Positions 49,527-62,705 of a stretch of DNA of 64,000 nucleotides are shown in pieces; within the stretch, counting starts at the first letter, position 1, and the number at the start of each line of letters is the position of its first letter. The translations under genes were made by a program, and so were the position numbers. The notes under the pieces are model-generated. The model worked only from the letters and a program-made list of their open reading frames with translations, was not told where the DNA came from and did no database searches. The stretch is from NCBI GenBank assembly GCA_018697195.1, contig CM031860.1, positions 60,246,861 to 60,310,860 of the forward strand, given 5' to 3'. This DNA is from Certhia americana. Taxonomy: Eukaryota; Chordata; Aves; Passeriformes; Certhiidae.

Positions 49527-52424
49527 GCAGGTTCCCTGAAAAACAAGGAGAAGATTAATGATGAAGAATGTCATTAGTCTTTAAAAAAAACAGCCTGCAT
49601 AAAAAGTCAAGTTAAAGGAGTGAAACACCAGAGACTCATCAAGCCAAAATCAATAAAGCAGCAGTTAAAAATCCATTTCCAGTTCAGGATAAACCTGTTG
49701 CTGTGTGGGGAAGGAAAAACCATCAGTGGCAGCACAGAAAAGACAGAAGCAAAAACAACTGTGGAGAATGTATAGCCTGAGGAGAGAGATGACAGAGCAT
49801 AAACTGCATCAGTCAGTGAACAGGTATTATAGTGAATAGTGAACCATTCAGCAAGATGATGCAGAGCACATGTGTGTGAGTCTGGAAGAGAGCAAAGCTT
49901 CAGGCTGTGAGACTCAGAGCTCAAAAGTAGAGGCTGCAGGCTGACCAGCTCAACTTTAATTATCAGGCAAAATATGTGGCAAAACTGATTAATGCATTTT
50001 TTTGGACACGAGGAGAATCCTACACAGAAGTGGACAGGCGATCTGGCAGTCTACACAATAGTATCTGAGACAGCATCTGGGTCCAGACTTGATGTCATGG
50101 CTCAAAAATTAAATGAGAAAAATGAGACAAAAAAAAAAAAATTAGGACTAAGCCAAAAACAATTAAGAGAATAGGAGGAAACACTTGTAAATGTTAAAGT
50201 ACTCAATATATCCTGATAGTCAGAAAGAAGGCTGAGAAGTGAGTTAATCCTCCTTAAAAGGTAATACTGCATAAGCAGCACATAAAATTGGTGTCTCTGC
50301 AGTCTTGGTGAACGAGGCAAAATATCAGGCAGTGGCTGGTGGTGGGAGTTAACAAATGGCAAAGGAGCATTTGCTACATCATTCAGAAGCATCTTCATGA
50401 CCTTGAGTAAAGAATTTTCCAGCCTTTTCCTGGGCACATACATAGATGTAGACCTCTAATATGGGACCAAAGAAGCTGACTGTTCTTTCCAGGAAATCTT
50501 CTGTGGATTCCTAAACTTGTCATTTTTCATTAACCTCTGCAGGTAGCAATGTTTAACGCTATATTCTTTTAAAAAAACCAAATACTCAAAACAAACAAAC
50601 AAAAAACCCCAATCCGTAATATTTCACTATTTTTCAAACAAAAGGAACTAGTGAAGCAGAGGTAGCAATTGTGATGACATATGAGATTAGCCTATAATCC
50701 TGTTTCAATCTTCCAGCTGGAGAGTGGAGAGTGTATGATTTGAAATCTGTGAAGTTATTTGATTTTAAAGGCTTAGCAGGCAAATAAAAGACAGTGTAGG
50801 CCAATAAAATCAAATTTTCTGTACAATGTGTAGTACGCTGGATCCAGATTTTATACGTGTCCTCTGTGTGCTTACTTTGATATAAACAGTTACAGCAGAC
50901 CAGAAATATGTGCTGTCTGTGCAAGAGGGACTGGAATTCTGTCCTTGCTCATGTCTGATCTGCTCACACAGAAGTCAGCAGGATCAGCCAAAGCAAGAAA
51001 AGTTCTCAAGGCAGAAGGTATTCAACAACAACAACAATAAAAACCTAAAAAATTTGATCATGAAGGAAGAAAGGTCATGGAGAGCAGAGGATGCATCTTT
51101 ATATTCTTTGTATCATGTTGTAGTGTGTGACTAGCTCTTGTCCACTAACTTAATCAGGAAGACATATTTTAGACAGTGACAAGCAGGAATGAATACAGTC
51201 AGTCTTGTTTTCACCACAGGATACAGAGATTGGCTTTGGATATCTTTCTGAAACATTCATTTGCCAGGCAGAACGGGAGCCTGAGGGCAGAAGACTTCAA
51301 AAAAGAAAAATACATATATCCCAGAAGTCATGTAAAACACAGGGCTACACTGTCAGTTAGTGTAAATGAATGTAACTCCACTAATGAGAAGGAACATCTA
51401 CAGTGTAAGCCAGAGGAAGATGACAAACTGAAATTGTGCCCTTGGTGACATCTGATCTATTCACAAAAATATGCATGCCTTATGGGGCAAATTTTACTCT
51501 TTGTCAAGATTGTTTGGGGAATGTGGGCAGCTACATCTGCTGGGAGAATCAGGAGGGGCAGGGGGAGTGCTCTTGCATAAAAAGCAAAATTAAACATGTT
51601 GAGAAGAAAACTCCCCCCTCAGTTGCACAGAGGACAGTTAACCCCTTTGGAGCTCTGCTTGAGATGGTCATTCCAATGCCCAGTTCTCACCCTATTGTGT
51701 CAAAACTCCCATTAAAGCCATGCTCTCCTGACTCAGTGTTGGCACAAAATGTGAGCAACTTTGATGAAATAACCAATACAGCCATTCTACCATAAAGCTG
51801 AGCCATTTTCCAAGGAGAGTGCAACTACAAATAGAGAATTTATCTGCCATGAGTGCCACCATGGTCCAGCTCAGAGCAAATTCCTTGTCATTTACACATA
51901 TAGCTCTGTGTGATTTTAACCTTAGCATAGTCACTGGCAAGTCAATAGTAACAGAAAATGCAGGGGAAGGATGATTTATTTTCCTTCCTGCTGCTGCAGA
52001 GCAACTGCATATTTTCCTTGTCAACAGCTGTGGTTCATGTACACTGTAGAGATAGGTAGAAAGACAGGGGAAACCCCACCCAACAAATAAGATGTAGGAC
52101 TCCCAGGAATCATTATTACATGCTGAGCATACCAGCATAATGCTATTTGCAGTCTCCTCTCTAGGTCAGCACAGATTCCAGCATCCTTTGGCCAAAACAG
52201 TTGCTCCTCCCCAGGAGCATGTGCAAACCACTGTCTTTCTGCCATGCTGCCAGACCTGATGAAGGTTTTTCATCAAGGAAGGGTGAACATGTCTCACTCA
52301 CACACCTGGCTGAAATGCCTCTGCTCTTCACATCAGACCATCATCAGAGCTGCTGTCTATCCTGCTCCCTCTTTGTCATAGTAAATAATCACTCAGTCTG
52401 TCCCAATGAAAATTAAAAATGTAA

Positions 52425-52622
52425 ACGACTGTGAGGGTGGTGAGGCTCTGCACAGGGTGCCTAGAGAAGCTGTGGCTGCCTCGTGTCTGGAAGTGCCCAA
52501 GGCCAGGTTAGATGGGGCTTGGAACAACCTGGGATAGTGGAAGGTGTCCCTGCCCATGGCAGGGGGTTGGAAAAAGAGTCTTAAGGTCCCTCCCAATCCA
52601 AACCATTCTATGATTCCAGGGA
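52425..52622 (+). mobile_element. CR1 LINE 3' end fragment
   Basis: The strings gcctagagaagctgtggctg, tggaagtgcccaaggccagg, ttagatggggcttggaacaa, cctgggatagtggaaggtgt and cctgcccatggcagggggtt appear in order, followed by aaaccattctatgattcc. This is the canonical 3' end of a CR1 copy, in + orientation. It is well conserved, so relatively young, and has no coding capacity. Confidence 0.95.
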
Positions 52623-55600
52623 ATCATAAGAATGTCTTTTCAGCTTCCACAGTTCAGCTAATGAGGGGTAGCCCATCAAATGGCAATCACATCAGCACTG
52701 TTCAGCCAAAGGCTGGTATTTTAGGTTACTTGAATTCAGCTGTAGATCCACTATCAGCTTCCTGATATGAAAACACAAATGCATTCAGACTCAGCCCTCT
52801 GCCTCAGCTTTGATCTGGGTAGGGCAGCAAATACTGTCAGCTGTCTGTGGACACTGACCTAAACCTTCACCCACCACCTCAGACAAACTGAAATTGTGTT
52901 CAATGAGGAATGTAAATCCTTGCTGTACTCTAAAAACTGTCTTGAATTATTATGGCACTTTCCAAGAAAGCTGATGTCAGTTTCATGACAAAGACTGTTC
53001 ACTGAAATGGTGATTAACATTTGTGTTGTCATAGTGCCTCAAAAAACTCTCTGTCAGGTCCTCACTGTCTGCAGAGCCCTCCCAACTGGCTGAAGTTGGT
53101 GAGGACAAGAAATTAAGGTCAACTGTTTCAAGTTCCAGTGAAATCCAAGAGAAGTTATTTATTTTAGAACCTCAGTTTTAAGCCGACATTTTTTTCTATA
53201 GAGCAGCTCAGTAGAAGTTGAGGTTAGTAGAAAAAACTAAATTCAATTTTCCACTTTCTTTCACCAGAGAGACTTCTCAGGGAAAAATAACAGTATCTGA
53301 GTGTTCCACGGCTACCATGTTATCCAAGTTTTTCAGTCTGAGATCTCATTTCACATTTGTAATACTGGCTCCATGAATGGCTCTTGGATAAAACCATGTT
53401 ACAAATACAAACATATCAGGAACAGATGCAGTCCTAAAGGAAACCATTTTCCAGGTGGAAAAGTAAGCACCTAGAGCACCCACAATAATTTAAATATTCA
53501 TCTTCATAAATAAATAATATAAAATATTAATTGAAAGTCATAGTGGTCCTGCAGCCAAGCTGAAATCTGATTTCAAACTAAACACTATGGAAAAGTGAGC
53601 AGCACTGCTGGCATGTCCACAACACAGGTTGGAAGAAACATCATAACCACTGACTGACACTTGACTGCTTCCCAATAACCTTTACAAATTGCACAAAAAC
53701 AACATGTCTCTGTACCCACTCTTCTTCCACTCCCACTCCCTGGAGAAAAGTGCTGCATCCTCCCATGTGGACTCAAGTTTGATCCTGGCAGCCACACTGA
53801 TGAGAGCAAGAAGACACAACGAATTCTCCTCTCCTGGGCCAGGCCCTGAGCTGTGCCTACGTGTCTGGAGCCAGAGAGTTTTCTGCCTAGCTTTCACAAT
53901 GCCAGCTCCTCTTTTGTTGTGCAGCACGTCCGACACAAGGAGCTGAGGATCTGCTTTCATTCCCAAAGAAAGATCACCCACGGAGCGGGACTCCACGTGC
54001 CTGGGGGGTGACTCTCCCTCTTTCACTTGCTGGGGTTTATGAGGGCTATTCTCCAGTTTGCACAGCAAACATACATCCCGATCCAAGATCATACAAGCCA
54101 ACAGAAAGGCTCCTCTTGATTCCTATAGGCTTTGGCTCTTGCTGCCCTGGAGAGCAAGGGACTGTAGGGCCAAAAATAGGGTCATACAGATGACATGGCT
54201 CTCACCCCCAGCCCCACCCTCATCCCCCAAGTGCTCCTCCAGGTCACAGCTTTGTAGCCACATGAAGATGTTTACATCATGGTCCTATTGACACAGGTCA
54301 GAGTTCAAGGAAGCCCAGTAAATCATGAGTCTAAATAGGGTAGGGCTGGGGCCAGGTGGAGGAGAGAGGGGAAGTAATGAGAGCGGAACCATCACTTTGA
54401 AGAGGAACAAATGTGAATGTTTACAGTCCCCCTGGTGCATTCTCCCTGTGCTGAAAACATGTTCAGACGCTGGTTGGTTAATCTGCCTTCTGAGAAATTG
54501 CGCTGAATGGCAAGAAGCTTATTCACACCATCAACAAGATCCCTTCCTATGCTACTCTGCAAAAATCCTAGTGGCAGGGAAGGGAGCCAGTGCATTAGTC
54601 CTGTATTTTCATATGTGCTGTAGCAAAGAGGCTCAACTATGCATTGTGTATTCCCACAAGGCTGGTGAAATCAGACTTAGTCCTGGCATACAGTGGGATT
54701 CTTCTCAAAAAAGGAGAAAGAAAAAAAGAAAACAAGCCCAGTTAGCAAACAAGACAGGGCTTGTTTCTGCACTAAACCACAGTAAATAGTTCGACAGTGT
54801 TTCACAAATCTTCATGTATTGTTAATCTGAAGACATCTTCTTTTTCCCCAGCAGAGGAGGTCAGATCCAGCTCCATTTCTGGTTTTCCTATTCAGGCCAG
54901 AGGATCTCAGATATTTCCACTGTCTGTAATTACTGCACTATGAATTAGCACTTCACTCTGTCACTCACTGATTTCCTCTGCCTCATTAAGACCCCAGGAG
55001 TGTCTGATGAGAGCATTTAATTAAAGTGAGTACAAACTGATAACAAGGCCTTCTGATTCTTTTGTCCATCTGTTGATCAGTAATTAGCAAACTCAAGGGG
55101 ACAGTGCAGGACAAAATGAGTGAAGGAAGAGTAAACAGAGGAAGTCAAAGTCCAGGTGTGGGACATTGACCCAGCAAAATCAAATTTCACGCTGAGAACC
55201 ACATAGCAAGGGTGGACACAATATTAGAAAAGCTTGACCTTTCTTCCTTTTAAAAACGTTGTTCATGTTTGAAAGACATCTGAAAAGCATTTGTGAGACA
55301 GGACAGTGATGTACACAGGCTTCTAAAAGGAGGTGTGATCTCCCTGACAGGCTCAATCCACTTAGCAAACATAATCCTACCTGTCTTCAGCACGGCCTCT
55401 TTCTTGTTGCCTCATCTACACCAGAAACACTATACTTACATAGCTTTATTGCCACACCCTTCCTTGCTGAAACAGGCACAGAAAATTATCATATGGACCA
55501 AATCCTGCTATTGTTAGTAAAATTGATTTATTCCAGCTGAGCAGCTGGTCTAAGGTTTCATTTGCCCTGCAAGAAAGTCCCAGCAGAGATTCACACAAAG

Positions 55601-58600
55601 AAAATGATGCCCAGGTAACAGCGGCACTCACCTGGCACTCTGGACATAGCCTTGGCTGATATCACTTTTATTAGAAGGCTGTTTCAGCAAAGAAACCATG
55701 TGGGCAGTCAGCATCCCACTCCTGCAGCTTTTGGTGAAATCTCCCACTTGCCTTCAGCCTTTTTACACCACAAATATATTGCTCCTGATCAAGTTTCTTC
55801 ATACATTGTAAAGGCTGCTACTGCATTTTGCAGCAGACAGTGGGGCCTGACTTTGCTGTTCTACACTCAGACAAATTCTTGCCCACAGAAGCTGAAAGGC
55901 TCCTCTCTTGAGGCAACCACAGAGAAGTCCGTGGCATCAGATCAGCCTTTCCTCCATAACCTGTACATGTAGATGTTGTGGTTGGAGGTCAAGAGAGATC
56001 ACAAGCACACCTGCACTGACCACCACCTACCACACGGCATGATACATCGCCTAGATTCTTCACTGGAAATGCAAAAATCTTAACACAGTTTCAGATTTCC
56101 AGGCAACCACAACAAGCACAACCAGGAATACCCAGCCACTCACTCCAGACCTTGGTGAAGTAGAGGGTCAATTGCCTGAGGTAAGCCCCAGAATTTGCAA
56201 TATCCCTGACTGCAAACACACAGAGAAAGTATCTTGAGAGATCCATGAGAAAAGTCCTAAAGAAAAAGTTGCTGGTTCCAACTCTGGCAACGGGAAGATC
56301 TTGCTGTGTGAGAGAGATGCTGAAGACAGATATTGAAATCACTATAATGTCTCAGAAATAGGACAAGAGGCCTCCATTTTTTTGGTAGGGTCTACTGGAT
56401 AAGGCTAGAAAACTGGATAATATGAACTATTCCACAGAAGTAACAATTTTCCTTATGATTTTTTTGGGGCAGCCTGTCAATTTTAACAGTATAAGACCAC
56501 AGTCTTTTCAATGACTGCTGGTTTTGTTATTTGTTATTTACTCTGTAGATATTGCCCAGAGACTCCATTCAGGCCATGAGACACAAACCAGGAGCACAAA
56601 GCACAAGGTGATATGGTTATGCAAACAAGTCTGATGTCTGGTTTGCAGGTTTTGTTATTATTATCCTTTTGTCCAGTAATTAACCATTAGATGTGATGGT
56701 ATCAGTCATCCTTCCTGGCACCTGCCTGGCCACATGAGTGATAAGCACAGCCCACGGTTTTGCTTTTAGTAAGGGACATGCATAATTCCCTCCTCTGGCT
56801 ACCTGGAACAAAATATTTCAGTCCTATCTGCATAGGAGAAAAACCTTGTGTTAGCAAACATAATTATCAGCACAGCATATGACATTCTTTGTCCTTCTGA
56901 CCAATGATTATTGCTTTAAAAAACACATTAAGTGATTTCAGGTATTTCACAGAAACCCAAGTGAGTGACATGTTGACATTTTTAACTATGCCTTGGCTCA
57001 GGCCTTGCTGGAAAGTCAAGGACGAGCTTATCTCTCTCTACCTGTAAATTACATAACTACCTTTACTTTTTCAAAAATAGTTTGCACCATTTGGTTGTTG
57101 AATTCTCTGCTGCTCTCCACTCCATGTATTCAGAGGCTGCTGCAGGTAATTTTGGGGACCCTCAGTAAGAGCCAGGCACAGGTCTGGATGAGCACCCAGC
57201 ACACGGCGCTGCCCGCTCTGCCGAGAGCGGAGTTCACCAGCTGCAGCTGTTCAGACAACTTTCCTAACACCATCCCATGAAGCAATGTCTCCTGCTCAGA
57301 AATTACTCAGAAATCCCCACTTACAAAACAGGACACAGGAAGAGTGGTTTTTTTAGGACACCCAGGACAGCCTGGCACAACCACAGCTCTGTCAAAATAT
57401 GTGTCCCTCTGTGGGCATAGAAACACTTCTGCAGGGTTGAGTGAAACAACCTGCCGTGTTCCAAATAAGCACCAGCTGCAATTTTCTCCATGTTTTTAAA
57501 ATTACATGTGGTTCTCAAGAGCCTGGCAAATTGTCAACACAGCCTCTAGCCTGGTGCAATTTAAGTGTCCTTAATCCAAATGGTATAAAAGGAAACAGTT
57601 ATAGAAACTCTGAAAATAAAGGATGATGTTGGGTTGATGGCTTTCTAAATATTTCCTAAAATCCTGGGGATGCTTTCTGTAGACTTTTATTTTCAGGCAA
57701 AACTTTAAAAGCCTGAGCTGCCATCACTTTCCAGAGGAGCTAACTGAAAGGTTATATTTAGAAGATCTTGTCAAAAAAGTTTCCTTTAAATCAGGCTGCT
57801 TAGTCCTACCTACAAAAAGATGTCATTTTTTACTCATTTGCTTTACTTTTAGCTATTTCCATATGTACACACTTTTTAAAGGAGAGAGACGACAGAGCTA
57901 CCTCCTAAACTTAAATTAAACCATCATAAAAAGCCTGCAGAGAAAATGCCAGCTTTGTGACTAGTAAAAACCAACTTAGTATTTTCCTGGCACAGTGCAA
58001 ATGACTGATCCAGTGGTTGTTATCTTTGAAAAATGCTCAAACTATGAAATTCTTGGTTGGTTGGCAGTTACCAAAAACTTGTGGGCAGAATCTGGCTCAT
58101 GTGATTTGATCACTGCTTAGCATCTGTCATGAGAAAGCCTTAGGCTGAGTTTTCCTCTTTTGCAGAAATGCCATGGAACTGAAAGAAAACCTGAAAGCAC
58201 AAGGAAGAAGCACATGAAGAGAATAGCTGAGTGAAGTGTACTGAAGTGTTCTTCAAGTGTCTTTAACCATCACAAATTAATATGATCCTGTCTTCTTGGG
58301 GATGATTAGATGACCTCCTTCAGTAAGTCTTTTCCAGCTCTTCCATCTATGATTCATCCCTCTTGGACAAAACATAAAACCAGTGTGCTGATCATCCATC
58401 ATCGTTAAAAATCTCATTACAATTTTTCGAAAAAAGCAAAAGAGTTTGTTCTAGCCAAAATTCCAATTTGCGTAATTACTGTACACTGCATACCTAAAAA
58501 ACTCCCCTTGGTTTGAATCACAGAAGCATAACTCTAGAATATGTTCTAATCAGAGGAAACAGCCTTCATTCTGAACTTTCTTGAAGACTGTGCAGTCATC

Positions 58601-60486
58601 TACCCGAAGTGGATATAAAATCCTATTTACACACATTCTATGTAGTCCTACTGGATAAAGCATCATACAAGATACTGTGCAGGAGGAAAATAAGCATTGT
58701 ATGTGGGGCAAGCCATGGGAGTATAGGAACAAGGACATAAAAACTTCTTGCACACTTTGATATGACTTCCTTCTGCTGCAAAGCTAAAAACTTCCACAGT
58801 GAGTATGGGGCACAGACCTCCCAGGAGATTTTACCCTGTCCTGGTCCCTCAGGGAGATCAGCTTTTCTCCACCTCCCTTGAGCAGAGTTTGGTCAGAAAG
58901 GTCTCTCAGGCATTAAACACACTGTTCAAAATAGCCTTCAAGGGCTTGCAGTGGGAGGTGAAGGAACAACTTTTGCTACAAGCTACCCAGAACTGAGAGA
59001 GGTGGTGACCCTCAGCTGCAGCTCTAATGCTGCTGGCAGCTATGGAAAGGAATATTCAGCCACTGCAGCCCACTCTGACAGCAGAGTGAAGTCCACTGCT
59101 GCTCTCACAGCCAGTGAATTACACAGCACAAACCCAGACACATCTCCCATATTTCCTCTGTGTTGTTGTTAATGAACAGGTTGGGGACCAGTGCTTTGCA
59201 TTCTGTACAGACAGTATTTCTGCTTCAGGGAATTCCCAAGGATCAAACTGTTGGAGTCTGGGCATTTATGCCAGGGGAATACCACACTATGCTTCCCTGG
59301 GTGTCCACTGGCAGTCACAGACAGGAGATTGTGCTGGGCATGTTTGAGTCCTGATATCCCATTCCTAAGGCCAGCATATAAGACCCCATCTAAGGACATT
59401 ACCTCAGTGACAATAAGGTGACAATATGGTTATCAGCCATAGGACAGACAATTTTATAGCACATAGCTTCTAATCTCAAAGACTTCTCAAAAAAACCAAA
59501 ACTCCTAGGAAACAGAAATTATATTGCATTCATTGTAATAAAGCTGTAAAGGCTGTTAAATCCTAAGACTAAACTGCTGCTGCAGAGGGTCAACAGAGGG
59601 TCACCTTCATTGGGCTGGTACACTCTTAACAGACCCTACTGGTCCTAAATTTAACAACAAAATATGGAAAAAACCCTGCATGTAAAATGAATTTGGACAA
59701 AAAACCCCCACCAAACTAAAATACAAATTAAAATGGAAAATATCCATCATAGTCAGAGTTTAGTTTAGGCAGCAGAACTTTCCAAATTGTAAAAAGATTG
59801 TAACTTCCATATTTGGTCCAGGTATGTCTGTGGAAGTACCTTCATCCTGTGTATTCCCCTCTTCACACTGAGACATTCTAGCTTGATTAAATACTCTTTA
59901 AAGGCCTGTCTGATTGGCAAATTTCCATAGTATCCTCCATACGAGTTAGAGAAGTTTCCTAAGTCACCATTAGATCTTTCATCTGTGTGCAGGAGCAAAC
60001 CTGACAGTCATTGTTCTCTATCAGGTAGAGATGTGTAGCTAATAGTAAGCCAACTCAAAAGAGGATACTGAATTTTTGACAGTGTGTCTACCTCAAACTA
60101 GCATAATGAAATTAAAAAAGAAAATATTTACATTCTATATGAGGAAATAAAAAACCCAACCCTTCTCTTAAGAAAAAAAAATATCTCTTATTAAGTTTTG
60201 GAAATGAAGGAAAGACTTTTGAACTTGGCACCTGGACTTAGGTTCCACACACAGGGGCTCAGTTTCTAGTTTCTGTACAAACTATTTTGGGGACTTCAGG
60301 CAAGTTCCCTCACTCAGTAAAATAGGACAAGGCCTGTCAATCATTATTTGTCTGAGCAGTTGACTTACCCTGTAACATCATAGGGGTGAGGTCTATTTCT
60401 TGTTACACATTAGAAAAATGTCCAGCACAAAATGGCTTTGCTTTCTGTTGGCACCTCTGAGCACTCTGACTTAAATTAGGAATATT

Positions 60487-60529
60487 ATCCCAATGTATTT
60501 AAATGTATTTTAATCCCAATGTATTTAAA
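60487..60529. repeat. 17-bp direct repeat, period 26
   Basis: The unit atcccaatgtatttaaa occurs at 60487-60503 and 60513-60529 within AT-rich DNA. Confidence 0.9.
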
Positions 60530-62430
60530 ACTGCTTGGGAGAAAAAGAAAAAAAATTGGCTGACAGGGACAAGACAATAATAAAATAAAAAAATACGAGT
60601 TCTGAGGTGAGAAAAGTAGAGTTCATAGCTGGGAACAGGCAGGAGAATCCTGGGATCTTTCCATCCTGGCAGATCTCCTTTCCTCAATCCTTCACTGACG
60701 ATCTATGGTATCACCTGTCCCTTTTTCACCCGAGGGACCCAGTTGTCTGCTGCTCTTTCCTCTGCTCCTGGTCACCATGGGAGAAGTGTGAAAGGGCACG
60801 AAGAAGATAATTCCATAAGATCTATTCTCCCATGGTGTAAATCTTGGATCCTGAAAAAAATACGTGCAAGGCTTTTCCTGCAGATAGAAAGCAGACTTCA
60901 AAACTGGAGAACTGAATTCAACCTTGCCATATTCTCAAGCAAATGGACAATCCAGGCTAGACCAAAACTCCAGGGACTGCACGAGGCAGCTTTTTATCAA
61001 CACACTTCTGGCCCTCACATCACCACACTTCAAATTAAAGGTCTGCAAAAGACTCCACTTCTTAAACCTCTATCAGGTTCTTCACATCATACCAAACTGT
61101 AAGTGACAGAGAGATGTAAATGGAGAGGGAGGGAGGAGAACTAATGCACTAAGGAAATCAAATGCTGTGCACAACTGACACAAGCACTAAATATTTACCT
61201 CCATTTAAAAACTCTGGCTATTTTCCTTTTCAATCCTATCAAATCACCTTCCTAATCACACGCACTTGTTACTTCTCCCCAAGGGCATGAACTCAGCTTG
61301 TAAAACATCTACTTGAGGAAAAGCAAAGTGCTGCTGGTGTGACATGAATTGCTGTGGAAACACTGCTCACTGGCCCAAAGGCAAGCTCCAGCAGTGGGCT
61401 CACAGCAATACTGCAGGCACGACTCTGAAAATCACTCCCCTCTCCCTCTGTATCTTCTCATTCAGCCCTAACCTTTCAGACTATCAGAACACACATTTCA
61501 CTCATTTCCTAAAACATGAGAATTCTAATGAAAACCTCAGCTCACCTTCTTTTACCTGAGCCCAAGATCTGCCACTTGAAATAAAGGGATTACTTTTTAA
61601 ATTCCTATTACATTATTTTTGCAAGGAAATTGTTTTAGCAGAAGCCACGCAAATGCTGAATCTTTAGCAAGCTGTGAAGATCCACAGGAACTGAAGAAGT
61701 TTTCTCCCATGACTGTTGCATTGTTTTACACAAGGAAGGATGACAGGAGGTCAAAAGCAATGTAGGAACAGGAGCCTTTGGCCAACTTTGTGTGCTGAGG
61801 ACTAGGAAGTCACAATACAATTATACAGAGTAATACAGATTCTTTTCAGTGTCCCAAATCCTGTTCCACCTCCTCAACAGTGGCTCATAGTCTCTAGAGT
61901 AAGAAAAAATTGCTTTAAAATATTTTACCCTGGCTAAAGTGTTAAACCAGGCTTCCTTCCACCACTCAAAGCTCACTGAAAAAAAAGTCCCAACCTCACT
62001 GCAAAGACAAAATCCAAAAAAGTCTTTGAATTATATAACATCCAAGATAGAAAAAAGCAGAAATAAACTGCTCTGTCTCAAGAATTAGACACAGAAATTA
62101 AAAGTATTTTAAAATAGTCTTACGTATGTTTAGTTGTGACCCTGCACTAATGACGTTCGTAGAAACCTCATTAAAGAACTGCAAAGTATTTATTGTTGCA
62201 GGCATTAATAGTTCCCATTGTTGTAGCATTGAAGATAACTGTGTGAAGATAATTCTCAGATGTAATGAGATAATGAAAGGAAAAGGTAGCACTCACACTC
62301 CTCAGAACCTGTATCTTCAGATGGCTCTTTCCAGCAGAAATTTCCATTCTGCTGTCCCCAGCAGTGGATGTCTTCAGTTCTTACATACATGAGAATGGCT
62401 AAAATAGAACGACACACAATTAATAATACC

Positions 62431-62504
62431 NNNNNNNNNNNNNNNNNNNNNNNNNNNNNNNNNNNNNNNNNNNNNNNNNNNNNNNNNNNNNNNNNNNNNN
62501 NNNN
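62431..62504. other. Assembly gap (74 N)
   Basis: A run of N directly abuts a poly-A tract. Any frame drawn across it is meaningless. The true length is unknown and may include more homopolymer or a mobile-element tail. Confidence 1.

Positions 62505-62542
<38 letters not shown>
62505..62542. repeat. Poly-A run (38 nt) at the gap edge
   Basis: An uninterrupted A38 tract following the gap. Poly-Lys and poly-Phe frames across it are artefacts. Confidence 0.97.
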
Positions 62543-62544
<2 letters not shown>

Positions 62545-62611
62545 AGAATTTTAAGAGATAGCCAGTGTGAAACACTGAAGCTTGAAATGCAAGCTGCACA
62601 TTTTTGGAAAG

Positions 62612-62705
62612 CATGAATCACAGAATCATAGGATGGTCTGGACTGGAAGGGACCTTAAAGAGCAACAGCATCTATCCCTATTCAGCCCTTCTAGCATCCT
62701 CTGTG
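62612..62705 (-). repeat. CR1 LINE 3' end fragment
   Basis: The strings atcacagaatcataggatgg and ctggactggaagggacctta are the antisense CR1 terminus. Similarity fades after about 90 bp. Confidence 0.8.

Noticed and set aside
54325..54789. 154-codon + strand frame
   Set aside because: It has no known domain, a Lys/Arg-rich simple-sequence end and no transcription evidence.
62256..62621. Frames spanning the N run with poly-Phe or poly-Lys
   Set aside because: They cross an assembly gap and a homopolymer, so they are not real proteins.
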